Assembly: GCF_039544265.1 (NCBI RefSeq)
Contig: NZ_BAABLI010000015.1
Span: 242,540-306,539, forward strand
DNA from: Corallincola platygyrae
GTDB taxonomy: Bacteria > Pseudomonadota > Gammaproteobacteria > Enterobacterales > Neiellaceae
DNA length: 64,000 bases
Direction of reading: 5' to 3'
Within the stretch, counting starts at the first letter, position 1, and each line of letters starts with the position of its first letter. Shown in pieces: positions 27,111 through 37,139 of the stretch. A program made the translations under genes and the position numbers. The notes beneath the pieces are model-generated. The model saw only the letters and a program-made list of their open reading frames with translations, searched no databases and was not told the origin of the DNA.

Positions 27111-30100
27111 TTACGCTGTCCTGATTACTTCGCTGATGGCCTCGACTGCCTGTCGATAACAAGGTTCTAATCCTACCAGCAACCGCTCACATGCGGCTAG
27201 GTCTCCGTGTGCTGCGGCTTGTTCCAAATCATGACTCATCCCTTTGAGGCGTTTGGCTCCGACGTTGGAACTCAGCGATTTAATGGCATGAGCAGCGGCA
27301 CGCAATTCGCTTTGTGAGTTTGCTTCCAGATGCAGATTTATCTCATCTATTTTGCTTCTTACTTCGTTCTGGAACGCAGTAAATACACGGCCTAACAAGT
27401 CGTTACCGGTTTCTTGTTGGATCTGACGAATGTTGTTGATGGCGGACATATCTATAATACCGTCAATCAGGTTTCCATCTAATTCACCACCACCTGCCGA
27501 AGGATCGATGGGGGCATCTGTTCTCAGCGGATCTGGCAGGAATTCTTCCAAAGCGTCGTAAAGGTCACGCAAAGCCAGTGGCTTATTCAGGTAGCCATTC
27601 ATGCCTGCATTCAAACAACGCTTCCGCTCTGCATCCATCATGCCTGCGGTAACAATGAGGATTGGAGTCTGTTTAAGGTCGTTTTCCTGCTCGAATCGTC
27701 GTATCTGTTTGCCTGCCTCATAGCCGTTAAGGTGTGGCATTTGCCAATCCATTAACACCAGGTCGACACTGTTTTCTTTGTAAGTGTCTACTGCTTGACG
27801 ACCGTCGGCAGCAATGTGGACGCGACAGCCAAGCATTTGCAGCATGGCTCTAAGCACTTCTTGGTTGGCGTACGTGTCTTCTGCTACCAGTACCGTGGCG
27901 TCGAACTGGTTCATTATCTGGTCGTCATTTCGGCCTCGTACAAGGGTGTCGTCTTCTGGCAGTGCCTGGTTGGTTGCTATGCTCAACGCGATTTTCAAAG
28001 TACGACCATCGATAGGTTTGGTCAGGCGCTGGCAGTGGCGAAGTTCCTCGCCCAAAGACTCCAATGCAACCGGCGTCAGGAAGATCATCCGTTTCTGCTT
28101 ATCGACTGGCATAGCCGCCAACATTTTTGCTTCTTCTGGGGTTAGCTGGTCGATATCTGCCATAACACAGGTGTCTGCGGATGGGTCCAGCAGTGCTGCC
28201 AGAATTGGAGTATCGCCAATTGGTTGCGCCTGCAATTGCAGAAGCGCCAGCTGGCTGGTAACCATCTCCTGCTCACCAGCATTTCGGCATGCGGTCCGCA
28301 CTTGTGTTGGAAACGGTAGTGTTGGTGCGTTGCTTAGTGCGGTACTCGCGGGTGGAAGGCTGACAATGATCGAGAAACAGCTACCTTTGTCGACTTCCGA
28401 TTCCACCTCGATCTTACCGCCCATCAGGTCGGCTAACTGACTACAGATAGAGAGGCCCAGACCTGTGCCGCCAAATTTACGTGTGGTGGAAATATCTGCC
28501 TGTGAGAAGGCATTGAAAATGTCTTTTAAAGCATCAGGCGCAATGCCAATACCCGTATCCTGTACGCTAATGCGAGTGCCTTGAAGCGCCTGAGAAAGAC
28601 GAATGTTGATCTCTCCCTGCTGGGTAAACTTAATGGCATTGCCCACCAGGTTGGTCAGGATCTGGCGCAGGCGGTTGGGGTCGCCGACGACATATTCAGG
28701 TACATCCTGACTAATGATGTGATTGATCTCAACGCCTTCTCTCTGCGCTTGGTCGGCATACAGATAGCAGGTTTCCGTAATCAGTTCGTGCAGGTTGAAC
28801 TGTAACTGCTCTAGTTCAACCTTACCCGCTTCGATTTTCGAATAGTCGAGCAGGTTGTTGATAAGGCCAAGCAAAACCTCCCCTGACCTTTGTGTCGTGA
28901 CTGCAAAGCGACGCTGCTGTTCGCTGAGAGGAGAGCGCAATAGAAGCTCTGTCATACCCAAGACGCTGTTCATTGGGGTACGGATTTCATGACTGATATT
29001 CGCTAAGAAAGCAGACTTCGCTGAATTGGCCTCCTCAGCCCTGTCTTTGGCGACGTTCAGTTCGTCGACCGTCTCCTCAAGCTCGAGGTTTAATCGCGTC
29101 AGGTCTTCGGTTCGCAGTGCTACCTCTTTTTCTAGCGCTTCTTTTTGCTTACGCACCCTTTGCGACTTTTCGCGCTGTTGGGAGTAGATCCGGTAGATAA
29201 GCAGGGATGCTAACAGGGTGTAAATGGTGTAGGCCCACCAAGTTCGCCATGGAGGGGGGAGTATGGTGATATCCAATGCCATCGCTGGACCATTCCAGTA
29301 GTTGGTATTGCCGGTTGCTTGAACCTTTAACGTGTAGTTACCTGAGGGTATGTTGGTAAATGTCGCACGATTTTGATGGCCAATTTCTACCCATTCACTA
29401 TCAAAGCCTTCCAGCATATATCGATAAAAAATGTGATGTGGTTTTGCGAATTCCAGAGCTGAAAATTCAAATGACAATAAATAGTCTGAGTGTTTGAAAG
29501 TAGCATGTGCTAACTTGTGAGGACTTACGGGGTACTCAATCTCTTTATTTAACTGAAATATCTTGCTGAGTATAACTTCGTAGTTTCTACCTTTTACGTC
29601 TATATCCGCTGGAGTAAATTGGTTGAACCCTCTGTTACCTCCAAAGAATATATCGCCATTCTTGGCCTTATATGATGATGCAAAATTGAAGTCGTCATCT
29701 TGAAGGCCATGGCTTTTATTATATGCTTTACTTGTATAGTCTCTTGTTGATACTCTAACAAGCCCCTTGTTGGTTGAAAACCAAATATAGCCATGGTCAT
29801 CAAGAAGTGCAGCGTATAGTTTCTTGTTTATTACACCAATATCATTTGTAATGTTTTGAAATTCTGGAATCCCTTGCTTTCTATCCTCTGGACTCCACTT
29901 TATCACTGCATTCTCAAAGGTTATCCATAAATTAGAATTTTCATCTTCTAATATTTCAGAAACAAATCCTCTTGATTTTACTGGGTTATCATCAATCAGA
30001 TATCTTGTAAAAGTTTCTGATTCTGGATTAAACCTGTTTACACCACTATCCGTACCTATCCATATTTCACCACTGCTATCTTCAAATATGGCAAATACTT

Positions 30101-31610
30101 TATTACTGTTTAGGCTAGTTTCGTCTTCGAAATTGTGGTTTAACCTTTTGAACTCTTTTTCACCGTTACGACGTAAACTTACCCCACCACCAAAGGTACC
30201 AACCCACAAATTCGCTGAAGAGTCTACGTATATCTTTGTAATTCCATTAGCACCAATGGTTGTAGGATCAGCGGCGTTGCTGATAAACCTCTCTTTTTTT
30301 CCGGTGCTAGTGTTTAACTCATGAAGCCCATCTGCCCGAGTTCCAATCCAAAGGGTTTCTTTATGCGCAGCCAAACTCATTACACGCTGTGTATTAGGAG
30401 TACCATGTTCTTCAAAAACAGAGATATTGCCATTGGTTTTGTCCTGAATATGTAAGCCATGGTAAGTTCCCACCCAGTAGTTTTTGCTGGTTTCTGCGAA
30501 CGCAAATGTAAGCTCGTTTTCAAGTCCACTGCTTTTGTTTGTTTTTTCAAAGACGCTCTCGGTACCGAAATATACACCAGAGAATGTACCAACCCATACC
30601 AGACCTTTACTATCTTGCAGGATGTTAAGAACCATATTTCCTATAAAAATATCATTCTTTCCATGGAAAGGTTGAATCGATTCATCTTCCCAGTTATAGG
30701 TGGCGAGCCCCTTATCCGCGCCTATCCAAATTCGTTTCTTGTCGTCTTGGAAAATAACCCGAATATTTCCGTTAGGCTCCAGGGAACTAGTGTCAATTGG
30801 AATGATACTGTTGTTTTCAATCGTAAATATTTGATGACCATCTCCGCCAAGCCATATCCTACCTAAGTGGTCCTCAAGCAGGGCGGTAATAGTAGAGGGT
30901 AATTCAATGTTCTGATGTCCAGAAACTATTGAGTAATGTAAAGTCTTAGTAGTGTGCTTGGAATGTTTTATTAATCCATTTCCATCGGTTCCAATCCAAA
31001 TATTTCCACTATGATCTTCTATGGCTACCATCATAGTGTTTTCTTTCATCAAGCTATGTAAAGCTTCAGTGCCACAATTTATATATTCTTTATTCTTTGT
31101 GTCAAAACACCCTAAACCACCGCCATCGAACCCAATCCATAGCTTTCCATCACTATCTAGATATATTTTCCATATATATCTAGACGGAGATTGGTCAGGC
31201 AGAGGATATCGAGTGAAAGTTAACCCATCGCTGTTGAGAACGTTAAGACCATTAGCATAAGAGGCGACCCAAACCTCCCCAGTCTCACTATTTTGTGTAA
31301 TGTCCGCGATGTTGTGCCCAGATAGAGAGCCTGGCTCGTTTCTGTGGTTGAGGAAAACCTTGGGTTGAACTCCATCTAGCTTGATTAAACCGCTTTGGGT
31401 CGCTAACCAAAGGAATCCTTCTTTGTCTTCCAATAACTTTTTTACGGTTGGCTGAGATATTTGCTCGCTGAATGGAGCAGGTTTGAACCGATAGTTGACA
31501 GAAGGAGTTGAAGTAGCTGCTGCTCGCGAAGCGAGCAGCAATGAAAGCACAAGCAATATTGAAACAAGGCTAATTCTACGCCTAACCAGTAGCCCCGATT
31601 CTAGTAACAT
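27111..31610 (-). CDS. beta-propeller hybrid histidine kinase with receivers and Hpt
   Basis: A 1499-aa sensor. A signal peptide (about 1-32) is followed by a large periplasmic two-component-propeller region (about 50-720, repeats of the type GLWVGTxxGG and IWIGTDSG) and a Y_Y_Y domain. One TM segment (about 800-817) and a coiled coil follow, then HisKA with H874 in SHEIRTPMN, HATPase, a degenerate receiver (about 1100-1230), an intact receiver (D1288 in LMDWQMPH) and an Hpt domain (H1441 in AHAIKSL). This is the sugar-polymer-sensing hybrid architecture best known from Bacteroidota, here in a gammaproteobacterium. The start follows a GGAGG site, 15 bases after the subtilase stop. Confidence 0.93.
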   Translation of the reverse strand: MLLESGLLVRRRISLVSILLVLSLLLASRAAATSTPSVNYRFKPAPFSEQISQPTVKKLLEDKEGFLWLATQSGLIKLDGVQPKVFLNHRNEPGSLSGHNIADITQNSETGEVWVASYANGLNVLNSDGLTFTRYPLPDQSPSRYIWKIYLDSDGKLWIGFDGGGLGCFDTKNKEYINCGTEALHSLMKENTMMVAIEDHSGNIWIGTDGNGLIKHSKHTTKTLHYSIVSGHQNIELPSTITALLEDHLGRIWLGGDGHQIFTIENNSIIPIDTSSLEPNGNIRVIFQDDKKRIWIGADKGLATYNWEDESIQPFHGKNDIFIGNMVLNILQDSKGLVWVGTFSGVYFGTESVFEKTNKSSGLENELTFAFAETSKNYWVGTYHGLHIQDKTNGNISVFEEHGTPNTQRVMSLAAHKETLWIGTRADGLHELNTSTGKKERFISNAADPTTIGANGITKIYVDSSANLWVGTFGGGVSLRRNGEKEFKRLNHNFEDETSLNSNKVFAIFEDSSGEIWIGTDSGVNRFNPESETFTRYLIDDNPVKSRGFVSEILEDENSNLWITFENAVIKWSPEDRKQGIPEFQNITNDIGVINKKLYAALLDDHGYIWFSTNKGLVRVSTRDYTSKAYNKSHGLQDDDFNFASSYKAKNGDIFFGGNRGFNQFTPADIDVKGRNYEVILSKIFQLNKEIEYPVSPHKLAHATFKHSDYLLSFEFSALEFAKPHHIFYRYMLEGFDSEWVEIGHQNRATFTNIPSGNYTLKVQATGNTNYWNGPAMALDITILPPPWRTWWAYTIYTLLASLLIYRIYSQQREKSQRVRKQKEALEKEVALRTEDLTRLNLELEETVDELNVAKDRAEEANSAKSAFLANISHEIRTPMNSVLGMTELLLRSPLSEQQRRFAVTTQRSGEVLLGLINNLLDYSKIEAGKVELEQLQFNLHELITETCYLYADQAQREGVEINHIISQDVPEYVVGDPNRLRQILTNLVGNAIKFTQQGEINIRLSQALQGTRISVQDTGIGIAPDALKDIFNAFSQADISTTRKFGGTGLGLSICSQLADLMGGKIEVESEVDKGSCFSIIVSLPPASTALSNAPTLPFPTQVRTACRNAGEQEMVTSQLALLQLQAQPIGDTPILAALLDPSADTCVMADIDQLTPEEAKMLAAMPVDKQKRMIFLTPVALESLGEELRHCQRLTKPIDGRTLKIALSIATNQALPEDDTLVRGRNDDQIMNQFDATVLVAEDTYANQEVLRAMLQMLGCRVHIAADGRQAVDTYKENSVDLVLMDWQMPHLNGYEAGKQIRRFEQENDLKQTPILIVTAGMMDAERKRCLNAGMNGYLNKPLALRDLYDALEEFLPDPLRTDAPIDPSAGGGELDGNLIDGIIDMSAINNIRQIQQETGNDLLGRVFTAFQNEVRSKIDEINLHLEANSQSELRAAAHAIKSLSSNVGAKRLKGMSHDLEQAAAHGDLAACERLLVGLEPCYRQAVEAISEVIRTA

Positions 31611-31625
31611 GTACTTCCTCCACCT

Positions 31626-33740
31626 TTACTGTTGTGGCACCCAATTGGTACCTTCGACTTGTTTTTCGGCGTCATCACTGGCGTTGGCCTGATATATGCT
31701 GCCGACCTGCCACTGATTTGTCACTTGCCACTGATTTGTCACTTGCCACTGGTTTGTCACTTGCCACTGGTTAGTCACTTGCCACTGATTTGTTACTTGC
31801 CACTGGTTTGTTACTTGCCATTGGTTTGTTACTTGCCACTGGTTAGTGACTTGCCATTGATTAGTTGCGTCCCAGACTGGGATATCGGAGTTATCAATCG
31901 CATAAACTCCCTCATCAGTCTCGACTGCTGGTCCTTGGAAATGCTTCTCATCGTTAATATCTGCTGCGATATCAAGTCCGATATTTGCGCAATTTAGTGC
32001 GGTAGAGTCGACTGCACGCTTTGCATCAAGGTATCCAGCACCCTGTTGGAACACGCTGTATACAGGCTCACCATTTTCATCTACCGCCATTGCTGCGCTA
32101 TCCATCAGTCGACACTTCAGATCGTCTGGTGTCAGTTCTGGATGTTGGCTTAATACCAGCGCGGCAATACCACTGGTAACGCCAGCTGCCTGCGATGAAC
32201 CTGAAACCATCAAGTGGTTACCCAGTTGATATTGCGGGAATTGTTGAGAAAGTGCAGTGATCGGTTCAACAAGTCCGAGCATATGACCACCCGGCGCAAG
32301 GGCCTCAGGTTTTACAAAGGCTTCGTATGTTGGACCGGCTGAGGAGAAGGTCGCCAGAAAATCATCGGAGAGATCATTAGGTGTGTAGTTATCGCTCACA
32401 GCACCTACGGTCATAACATAGGGCAGGTTACCTGGAACGCCGATGGTCATTGCCTCGGGGCCTGAGTTACCTGCAGCAGCCACTACGAAAATACCTGCCT
32501 GCCAAGCCTGCATCACAGCCTGGTTGATTGGATCTTCCCAATAGTAGGAAGACGGCTCTGCACTAAACGACAAGTTAAGAACGCGGATGTTGTGGGTGTC
32601 TTTATTGTCGATGACATACTGAATCGCACGCACAACATCCAGATAGGTTGCTTTGCCCTCTACATCAAAAGCTTTCACCACCACCAGATTAGCATCAGGC
32701 GCGATGCCATGATAAGCGCCGGTGAATGAGCCACTGTCGGTAGCTTCAAGGCTGCTCGCTATCATTGAACTGATGTGGCTGCCGTGGCCGTTTTCATCTA
32801 ACGCAACGCCTTCCAGATCCTGCATCGCGTCGTAAGTCGCCAGTACACGGCTTTCAAGCTGAGTATTTTTAGCCAGACCGTCTGCATCTAACCAGATACC
32901 AGAATCGATAACTGCGACGGTAACGCCTGCACCTGTGCCCCCTTCCGAATGAAGATCATCGGCGCTGATGGGGTGGGTGTAGTAGCTATCTTCAACATTG
33001 CTGTCTAAGCCAGGGTAACCAGTCACCAGCCCAGTTTCACAGCCTTCGGCAAAGGTAGCTGTCAGGTCAAAATCAGCCTGACCAGCCACATTGTATAGTG
33101 GCTCAATGGCATCAAAGGTGAGCACCAGATTGGTTTGCTCATCCATTTGAATCTGGCGCTGCAAGGCCGCTGTCAGCATTTGGGCGTCATTAAGAGCAAT
33201 ACTGCCACTCGGCATTAGCGCAGGGTCCAGCTCTTCAAAAATCATGTCGCCAAAGCTGATACTGGTGAGTGCGCCAAACTCTTCTGGCCACTGCATGGCT
33301 ACCTGAGAAAGAGTAATGGCTTCATCGCCAATATTGAAAAGCGACCAGCTGATATGATCGGCCTCAATTTTCAGGATGTGATCTCCGGTGACACCGCAGC
33401 TAGTTGCAGAGTCAAGTGTGGCAATACCGTTCGCCTGAATACGTCTCACCAGGCTGGAGTGGCTTATCTGATCAAGCTGTTGCGCGGTGACTTCCGCCCC
33501 CACTGCATTAATCACTTCCAGCTTATGGGTCACTTTACCGCCCATATCAGTGACCAATTGTGCTAGCAATTGGGTGTCTTTGCCCTGGATAAGGACCTGG
33601 CTGGTGGGTTGAACCACCTCTTCAGTAAGATTGGTGTGGTACACCGCAAACATGGCGCTGCTTGAAAACGCCAATACTGCGGAGACAAATAGTACATTTC
33701 TAAGGTTTCGCTTGTTGCGGGTGGAACTGTACTGCGTCAT
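31626..33740 (-). CDS. subtilisin-family serine peptidase with nine TNQWQV repeats
   Basis: A 704-aa S8 peptidase. It has an N-terminal membrane or signal segment (about 14-34), an inhibitor-I9-like prodomain (about 45-110), then the catalytic triad D279 (AVIDSG), H319 (NGHGSH) and S516 (SGSSQAAG) with oxyanion N425 (AAGNSG). The usual GTSMA box is changed to GSSQA. The C-terminus carries nine perfect six-residue repeats (residues 626-679) and a 25-residue tail. It is probably exported. It is the first gene of an operon with the hybrid kinase and c-di-GMP regulator, which suggests a part in signalling or in producing the ligand. The target is unknown. Confidence 0.92.
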   Translation of the reverse strand: MTQYSSTRNKRNLRNVLFVSAVLAFSSSAMFAVYHTNLTEEVVQPTSQVLIQGKDTQLLAQLVTDMGGKVTHKLEVINAVGAEVTAQQLDQISHSSLVRRIQANGIATLDSATSCGVTGDHILKIEADHISWSLFNIGDEAITLSQVAMQWPEEFGALTSISFGDMIFEELDPALMPSGSIALNDAQMLTAALQRQIQMDEQTNLVLTFDAIEPLYNVAGQADFDLTATFAEGCETGLVTGYPGLDSNVEDSYYTHPISADDLHSEGGTGAGVTVAVIDSGIWLDADGLAKNTQLESRVLATYDAMQDLEGVALDENGHGSHISSMIASSLEATDSGSFTGAYHGIAPDANLVVVKAFDVEGKATYLDVVRAIQYVIDNKDTHNIRVLNLSFSAEPSSYYWEDPINQAVMQAWQAGIFVVAAAGNSGPEAMTIGVPGNLPYVMTVGAVSDNYTPNDLSDDFLATFSSAGPTYEAFVKPEALAPGGHMLGLVEPITALSQQFPQYQLGNHLMVSGSSQAAGVTSGIAALVLSQHPELTPDDLKCRLMDSAAMAVDENGEPVYSVFQQGAGYLDAKRAVDSTALNCANIGLDIAADINDEKHFQGPAVETDEGVYAIDNSDIPVWDATNQWQVTNQWQVTNQWQVTNQWQVTNQWQVTNQWQVTNQWQVTNQWQVTNQWQVGSIYQANASDDAEKQVEGTNWVPQQ
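31704..31865 (-). repeat. nine tandem 18-bp repeats coding TNQWQV
   Basis: Nine in-frame 18-base units encode an identical hexapeptide, while third positions vary between units (for example ACA/ACT, AAT/AAC, CAG/CAA). Synonymous variation with identical protein points to selection on the peptide and not to a very recent slippage burst. Confidence 0.95.
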
Positions 33741-33768
33741 TTATCTACTGCCTTTACATTTAACGAAT

Positions 33769-33852
33769 GGCTGAAATCATGTTTCAGCCCCCAAACTTCA
33801 GGGTTTATCCGCCAGGCAGTGGAACCTCAGTGACGTTATCCGACTGCCCGGC
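33769..33852 (-). promoter_or_regulatory. structured leader of the subtilase operon
   Basis: Two stems can form in the RNA before the subtilase ATG. One is a perfect 8-bp hairpin with a 5-base loop (33769-33789), about 30 bases upstream of the start. The other is a 10-bp stem (33811-33820 with 33843-33852, one G-U pair) enclosing 22 bases. The c-di-GMP-I riboswitch core (ACGCAAAGC) is absent. It could be an attenuator, a protein-binding leader or an undescribed riboswitch. Confidence 0.45.
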
Positions 33853-33981
33853 TGAATAACTGGTCACAAAATGTGCGGGGATTATTAAGCAAATGTTGTG
33901 CAAAAGTATATAAAAATGTGATTTATAAGAAAAAATTAATATAAGAAAATGTGAAAAAATTCCGCAAATTTTCCCTTCGCC

Positions 33982-34014
33982 AAAAAAAAAGCGGCCTCAG
34001 AATGGCCGCTTTTT
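33982..34014 (-). terminator. terminator after the RND pump genes
   Basis: Stem GCGGCC / GGCCGC with a 7-base loop, followed on the minus strand by a run of nine T. It sits 18 bases after the stop of the RND transporter. Confidence 0.9.
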
Positions 34015-34031
34015 AGGTTGTTTACTGTGGT

Positions 34032-37000
34032 TTACTGGTCCAGCTTGTGCCCTTCCAGATCCGCTTCCAATTTGTGGGCGATAGCGTCTGGTGACGTAGT
34101 GTGTTGTGCCAATAAGGCGTACATCACCGGAACGATTAACAGCGTAAATATGGTGGCAATTGAAATGCCTGCGAGTACCACCACGCCAATCACAAAGCGG
34201 GTTTCACTGCCTGCCCCTGAAGAGAGTACTAGGGGCAAGGCGCCAAAGGCGGTAGTGAAGCCGGTCATCAGGATCGGCCTGAGTCGTTGACTGGCAGACT
34301 CCAGCAAAGCGTCATCAAAACTGGCGCCTTTGTCACGCAGCTGATTCGCAAACTCAACAATCAAAATACCATTCTTGGCGGCAAGCCCCACCAGCATGAT
34401 GATGCCGATCTGACTGTAGATATTTAGAGACTGGCCAAACAGGTATAGACCGATCAACGCCCCCATCATGGCCAGGGGTACTGTCAACATAATGACAATC
34501 GGATGGATATAGCTCTCAAATTGTGCAGCAAGCACCAAAAATACGACGCCGAGAGCAAGTGCAAATACAAAGTAGATAGATGCACCAGATTCGGTGTAGT
34601 CCTGAGACTGTCCTTTGTAACTAATGATCGCATCGCCAGGAAGCAAACGATAAGCAAGGTCATCCAGATACGCCAGTGCTTCACCCAGGGTATAACCGTC
34701 AGCCAGATTGGCTTCGATGGTGATAGCGCGGGTACGATTGAAACGGTTTAGGCTTTGGGCGTCAGCAAATTCCTCAATAGTAACCAGCCCTGAAAGCGGG
34801 ATCAGCTCTCCGCTGTAGTCACTGCGCACATAGATGTTGGCCATATCTGTGGGGGCGCTCTGCTCGGCGCGGATTCCCTCCAGGATCACATCGTACTCTT
34901 CGCCACGACGCTGGAAGGTGGTGGCAATGCGGCTACCCAGCATGGTTTCCAGCGTGCGACCAATGGTAGCAACTGAAACGCCAAGGTCGCCGGCCCGTTC
35001 AGTGTCAATCTTCACTTGTAGCTGTGGCTTGGTTTCCTTGTAGTCGTGATCAATGCCGACCAGACCAGGGTTTTTGCGAGCCTCATTAATTATCAAATCA
35101 CGCCAGTGCGCCAGTTCGTCATAGTCGGAGCCACCGATAACAAATTGCACAGGTTTGCCGATTCCGCCTCCCAGCGCTTGCCTCATGACCGGAAAGGCGC
35201 GCACACCGGAAAGGCCACTTATTTTTTGCCTCACTTCGCCCATGATCTGCCAGGCACTTTCACGTTGTGCCCAGTCTTCAAGCACGATAATGGCAAAACC
35301 GCCGGAAAAGTCCTGGGTCTGACCCCATGCTCGTGGCGTACGAATCAACAGACGTTTAACAGCGCCTCGCTCAACCAGTGGCATCAGGCGTCGCTCCACT
35401 TCATCCATATAGCTTTGGCTATAGTCGAAGGTCGCGCCCTGTGGTGCACTTACAATAACGAAAAACGCACCCCGGTCCTCTTTGGGTGTGAATTCGCCGG
35501 GCACCTCTTTAAGCAACCAAGCACAACTGGCCAGTGCCCCAGCAATCAGCAGCAGGGTCATGGCTGGTTTATGGATAGAGGTGCGCAGCCCATTGATATA
35601 GACGTTTCTGAACCGATTCAGCAGGCAATCCACTTTCTGGGTTAACCAGCCAGGTTTCTCATGAGGCACCAGCAATTTTGAGCACATCATCGGGGAGAGG
35701 GATAAAGCAACCAAGCTGGAGAAGGCTACAGCTGCGCTCATTGTCACGGCAAATTCAGTAAATAGTTTGCCAAGGTCTCCCTCGAGGAAGGTGATCGGCA
35801 TAAACACCGATATCAGTACAAGGGTGGTTGCTATCACGGCAAAAGAAACCTGGCGGGCACCTAAAAACGCAGCTACCAGAGGCGATTCGCCCTGTTCTAC
35901 ACGACGGTGGATATTTTCCAGCATCACAATGGCATCATCCACCACCATACCGATCGCCAGGATCAGTGCCAGCAGAGTCAGCATGTTGATGGTGTAGCCA
36001 AGCAAATAAAGCACAATAAAGGTGCCCATTAATGACACGGGTACGGTCAAAGCAGGGATCAACATGGCGCGAATGCTACCCAAAAAGAGGTAGATAACCA
36101 CCACGACCAGGGTAATGGCGATAAACAGGGTTTGATAAACTTCTTTAACTGACTGCTCAATAAATACAGAGCTGTCATAGCTGTTAATCAGCTCCATCCC
36201 CTCTGGCAGGGATTTGTTCACTTCGATCGCCATAGCTCTGGCCGCACGGGCAACGGACAGCGTATTAGCAGTCGATTGTTTGGTAATGCCGATGCCCACC
36301 ATGGGCACTCCGTTACCACGGAAAGACAAACGTTCTTCGGCAGGCGCAAGTTCTACCTTGGCGACATCACTGAGTCTGACAAGGTAACCATCATCACCCT
36401 GGGTCAGTACTAGGTCTTTAAACTGCTCCGCATCATTAAAAGCTCTCTGTACACGTACCGTAAACTGACGGTCAACGGATTCGACTGATCCAGCTGGCAA
36501 CTCAACATTCTGAGCCCGCAATGCATCTTCTACATCGTTAACGGTGAGACCTCGAGCGGCAAGCGCAGCACGGTCCAGCCAAACACGCATGGAGTACTTT
36601 AATCCGCCACCGACACGTATCCTGGCGACGCCATCAATTGTGCTAAAACGGTCAACCAGAAAGCGTTGGGCGTAATCACTCAGCTCCAGTAGGTCCATCC
36701 GGTCTGAGACCAGATTGAGCCACATGATGGTATCGTCGCCTGCGCCCGCTTTGCTAATCTCCGGTGGATCCGCTTCATCGGGCAAATTGTTCAGCACCCG
36801 ACTAACGCGCTCTCGGATATCATTGGCGGCAGCGTCGATATCGCGTTCAACGTTGAACTCAATGGTAATGTCAGAGCGTCCATCCCGGCTCTCTGAAATA
36901 ATGTTTCTGACCCCTTCTACCCCACTGATACGATCTTCAATCAGCTTGGTAATGCGGCGTTCGACGACTACTGCAGAGGCTCCTCGATAGCGGGTTTCAA

Positions 37001-37139
37001 CAGACACAACCGGGGCGTCGATGTTTGGATACTCACGCAAGGGGAGCTTTTCGAAAGCGACCAAACCAAAGGCAATCAGCAATAGGCTGATTACCGAGGC
37101 GAAAACAGGGCGCTTAACCGATAGATCGGTCAGGATCAT
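34032..37139 (-). CDS. RND-family efflux transporter permease
   Basis: About 1035 aa, an HAE-RND inner-membrane pump (AcrB superfamily, shorter MexB/VmeI-like type). The N-terminal SVKRPVFASV, the TM4 box LAIGMVVDDAIVMLENIHRR with the proton-relay aspartates, and twelve TM segments are visible. It exports hydrophobic drugs or similar compounds with the adaptor encoded upstream and a TolC protein encoded elsewhere. The ATG at 37139 overlaps the adaptor stop (ATGA), so it is preferred over a start at 37160. Confidence 0.94.
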   Translation of the reverse strand: MILTDLSVKRPVFASVISLLLIAFGLVAFEKLPLREYPNIDAPVVSVETRYRGASAVVVERRITKLIEDRISGVEGVRNIISESRDGRSDITIEFNVERDIDAAANDIRERVSRVLNNLPDEADPPEISKAGAGDDTIMWLNLVSDRMDLLELSDYAQRFLVDRFSTIDGVARIRVGGGLKYSMRVWLDRAALAARGLTVNDVEDALRAQNVELPAGSVESVDRQFTVRVQRAFNDAEQFKDLVLTQGDDGYLVRLSDVAKVELAPAEERLSFRGNGVPMVGIGITKQSTANTLSVARAARAMAIEVNKSLPEGMELINSYDSSVFIEQSVKEVYQTLFIAITLVVVVIYLFLGSIRAMLIPALTVPVSLMGTFIVLYLLGYTINMLTLLALILAIGMVVDDAIVMLENIHRRVEQGESPLVAAFLGARQVSFAVIATTLVLISVFMPITFLEGDLGKLFTEFAVTMSAAVAFSSLVALSLSPMMCSKLLVPHEKPGWLTQKVDCLLNRFRNVYINGLRTSIHKPAMTLLLIAGALASCAWLLKEVPGEFTPKEDRGAFFVIVSAPQGATFDYSQSYMDEVERRLMPLVERGAVKRLLIRTPRAWGQTQDFSGGFAIIVLEDWAQRESAWQIMGEVRQKISGLSGVRAFPVMRQALGGGIGKPVQFVIGGSDYDELAHWRDLIINEARKNPGLVGIDHDYKETKPQLQVKIDTERAGDLGVSVATIGRTLETMLGSRIATTFQRRGEEYDVILEGIRAEQSAPTDMANIYVRSDYSGELIPLSGLVTIEEFADAQSLNRFNRTRAITIEANLADGYTLGEALAYLDDLAYRLLPGDAIISYKGQSQDYTESGASIYFVFALALGVVFLVLAAQFESYIHPIVIMLTVPLAMMGALIGLYLFGQSLNIYSQIGIIMLVGLAAKNGILIVEFANQLRDKGASFDDALLESASQRLRPILMTGFTTAFGALPLVLSSGAGSETRFVIGVVVLAGISIATIFTLLIVPVMYALLAQHTTSPDAIAHKLEADLEGHKLDQ

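Noticed and set aside
31704..31865. CRISPR-like array
   Set aside because: The 18-base units are contiguous, in frame and without spacers.
31632..31997. Plus-strand frame made of CHLPLI-type repeats
   Set aside because: It is the antisense shadow of the TNQWQV repeat array.
33769..33852. c-di-GMP-I (GEMM) riboswitch in the subtilase leader
   Set aside because: The stems are there, but the conserved ACGCAAAGC core and the GNRA tetraloop receptor layout are absent on both strands.
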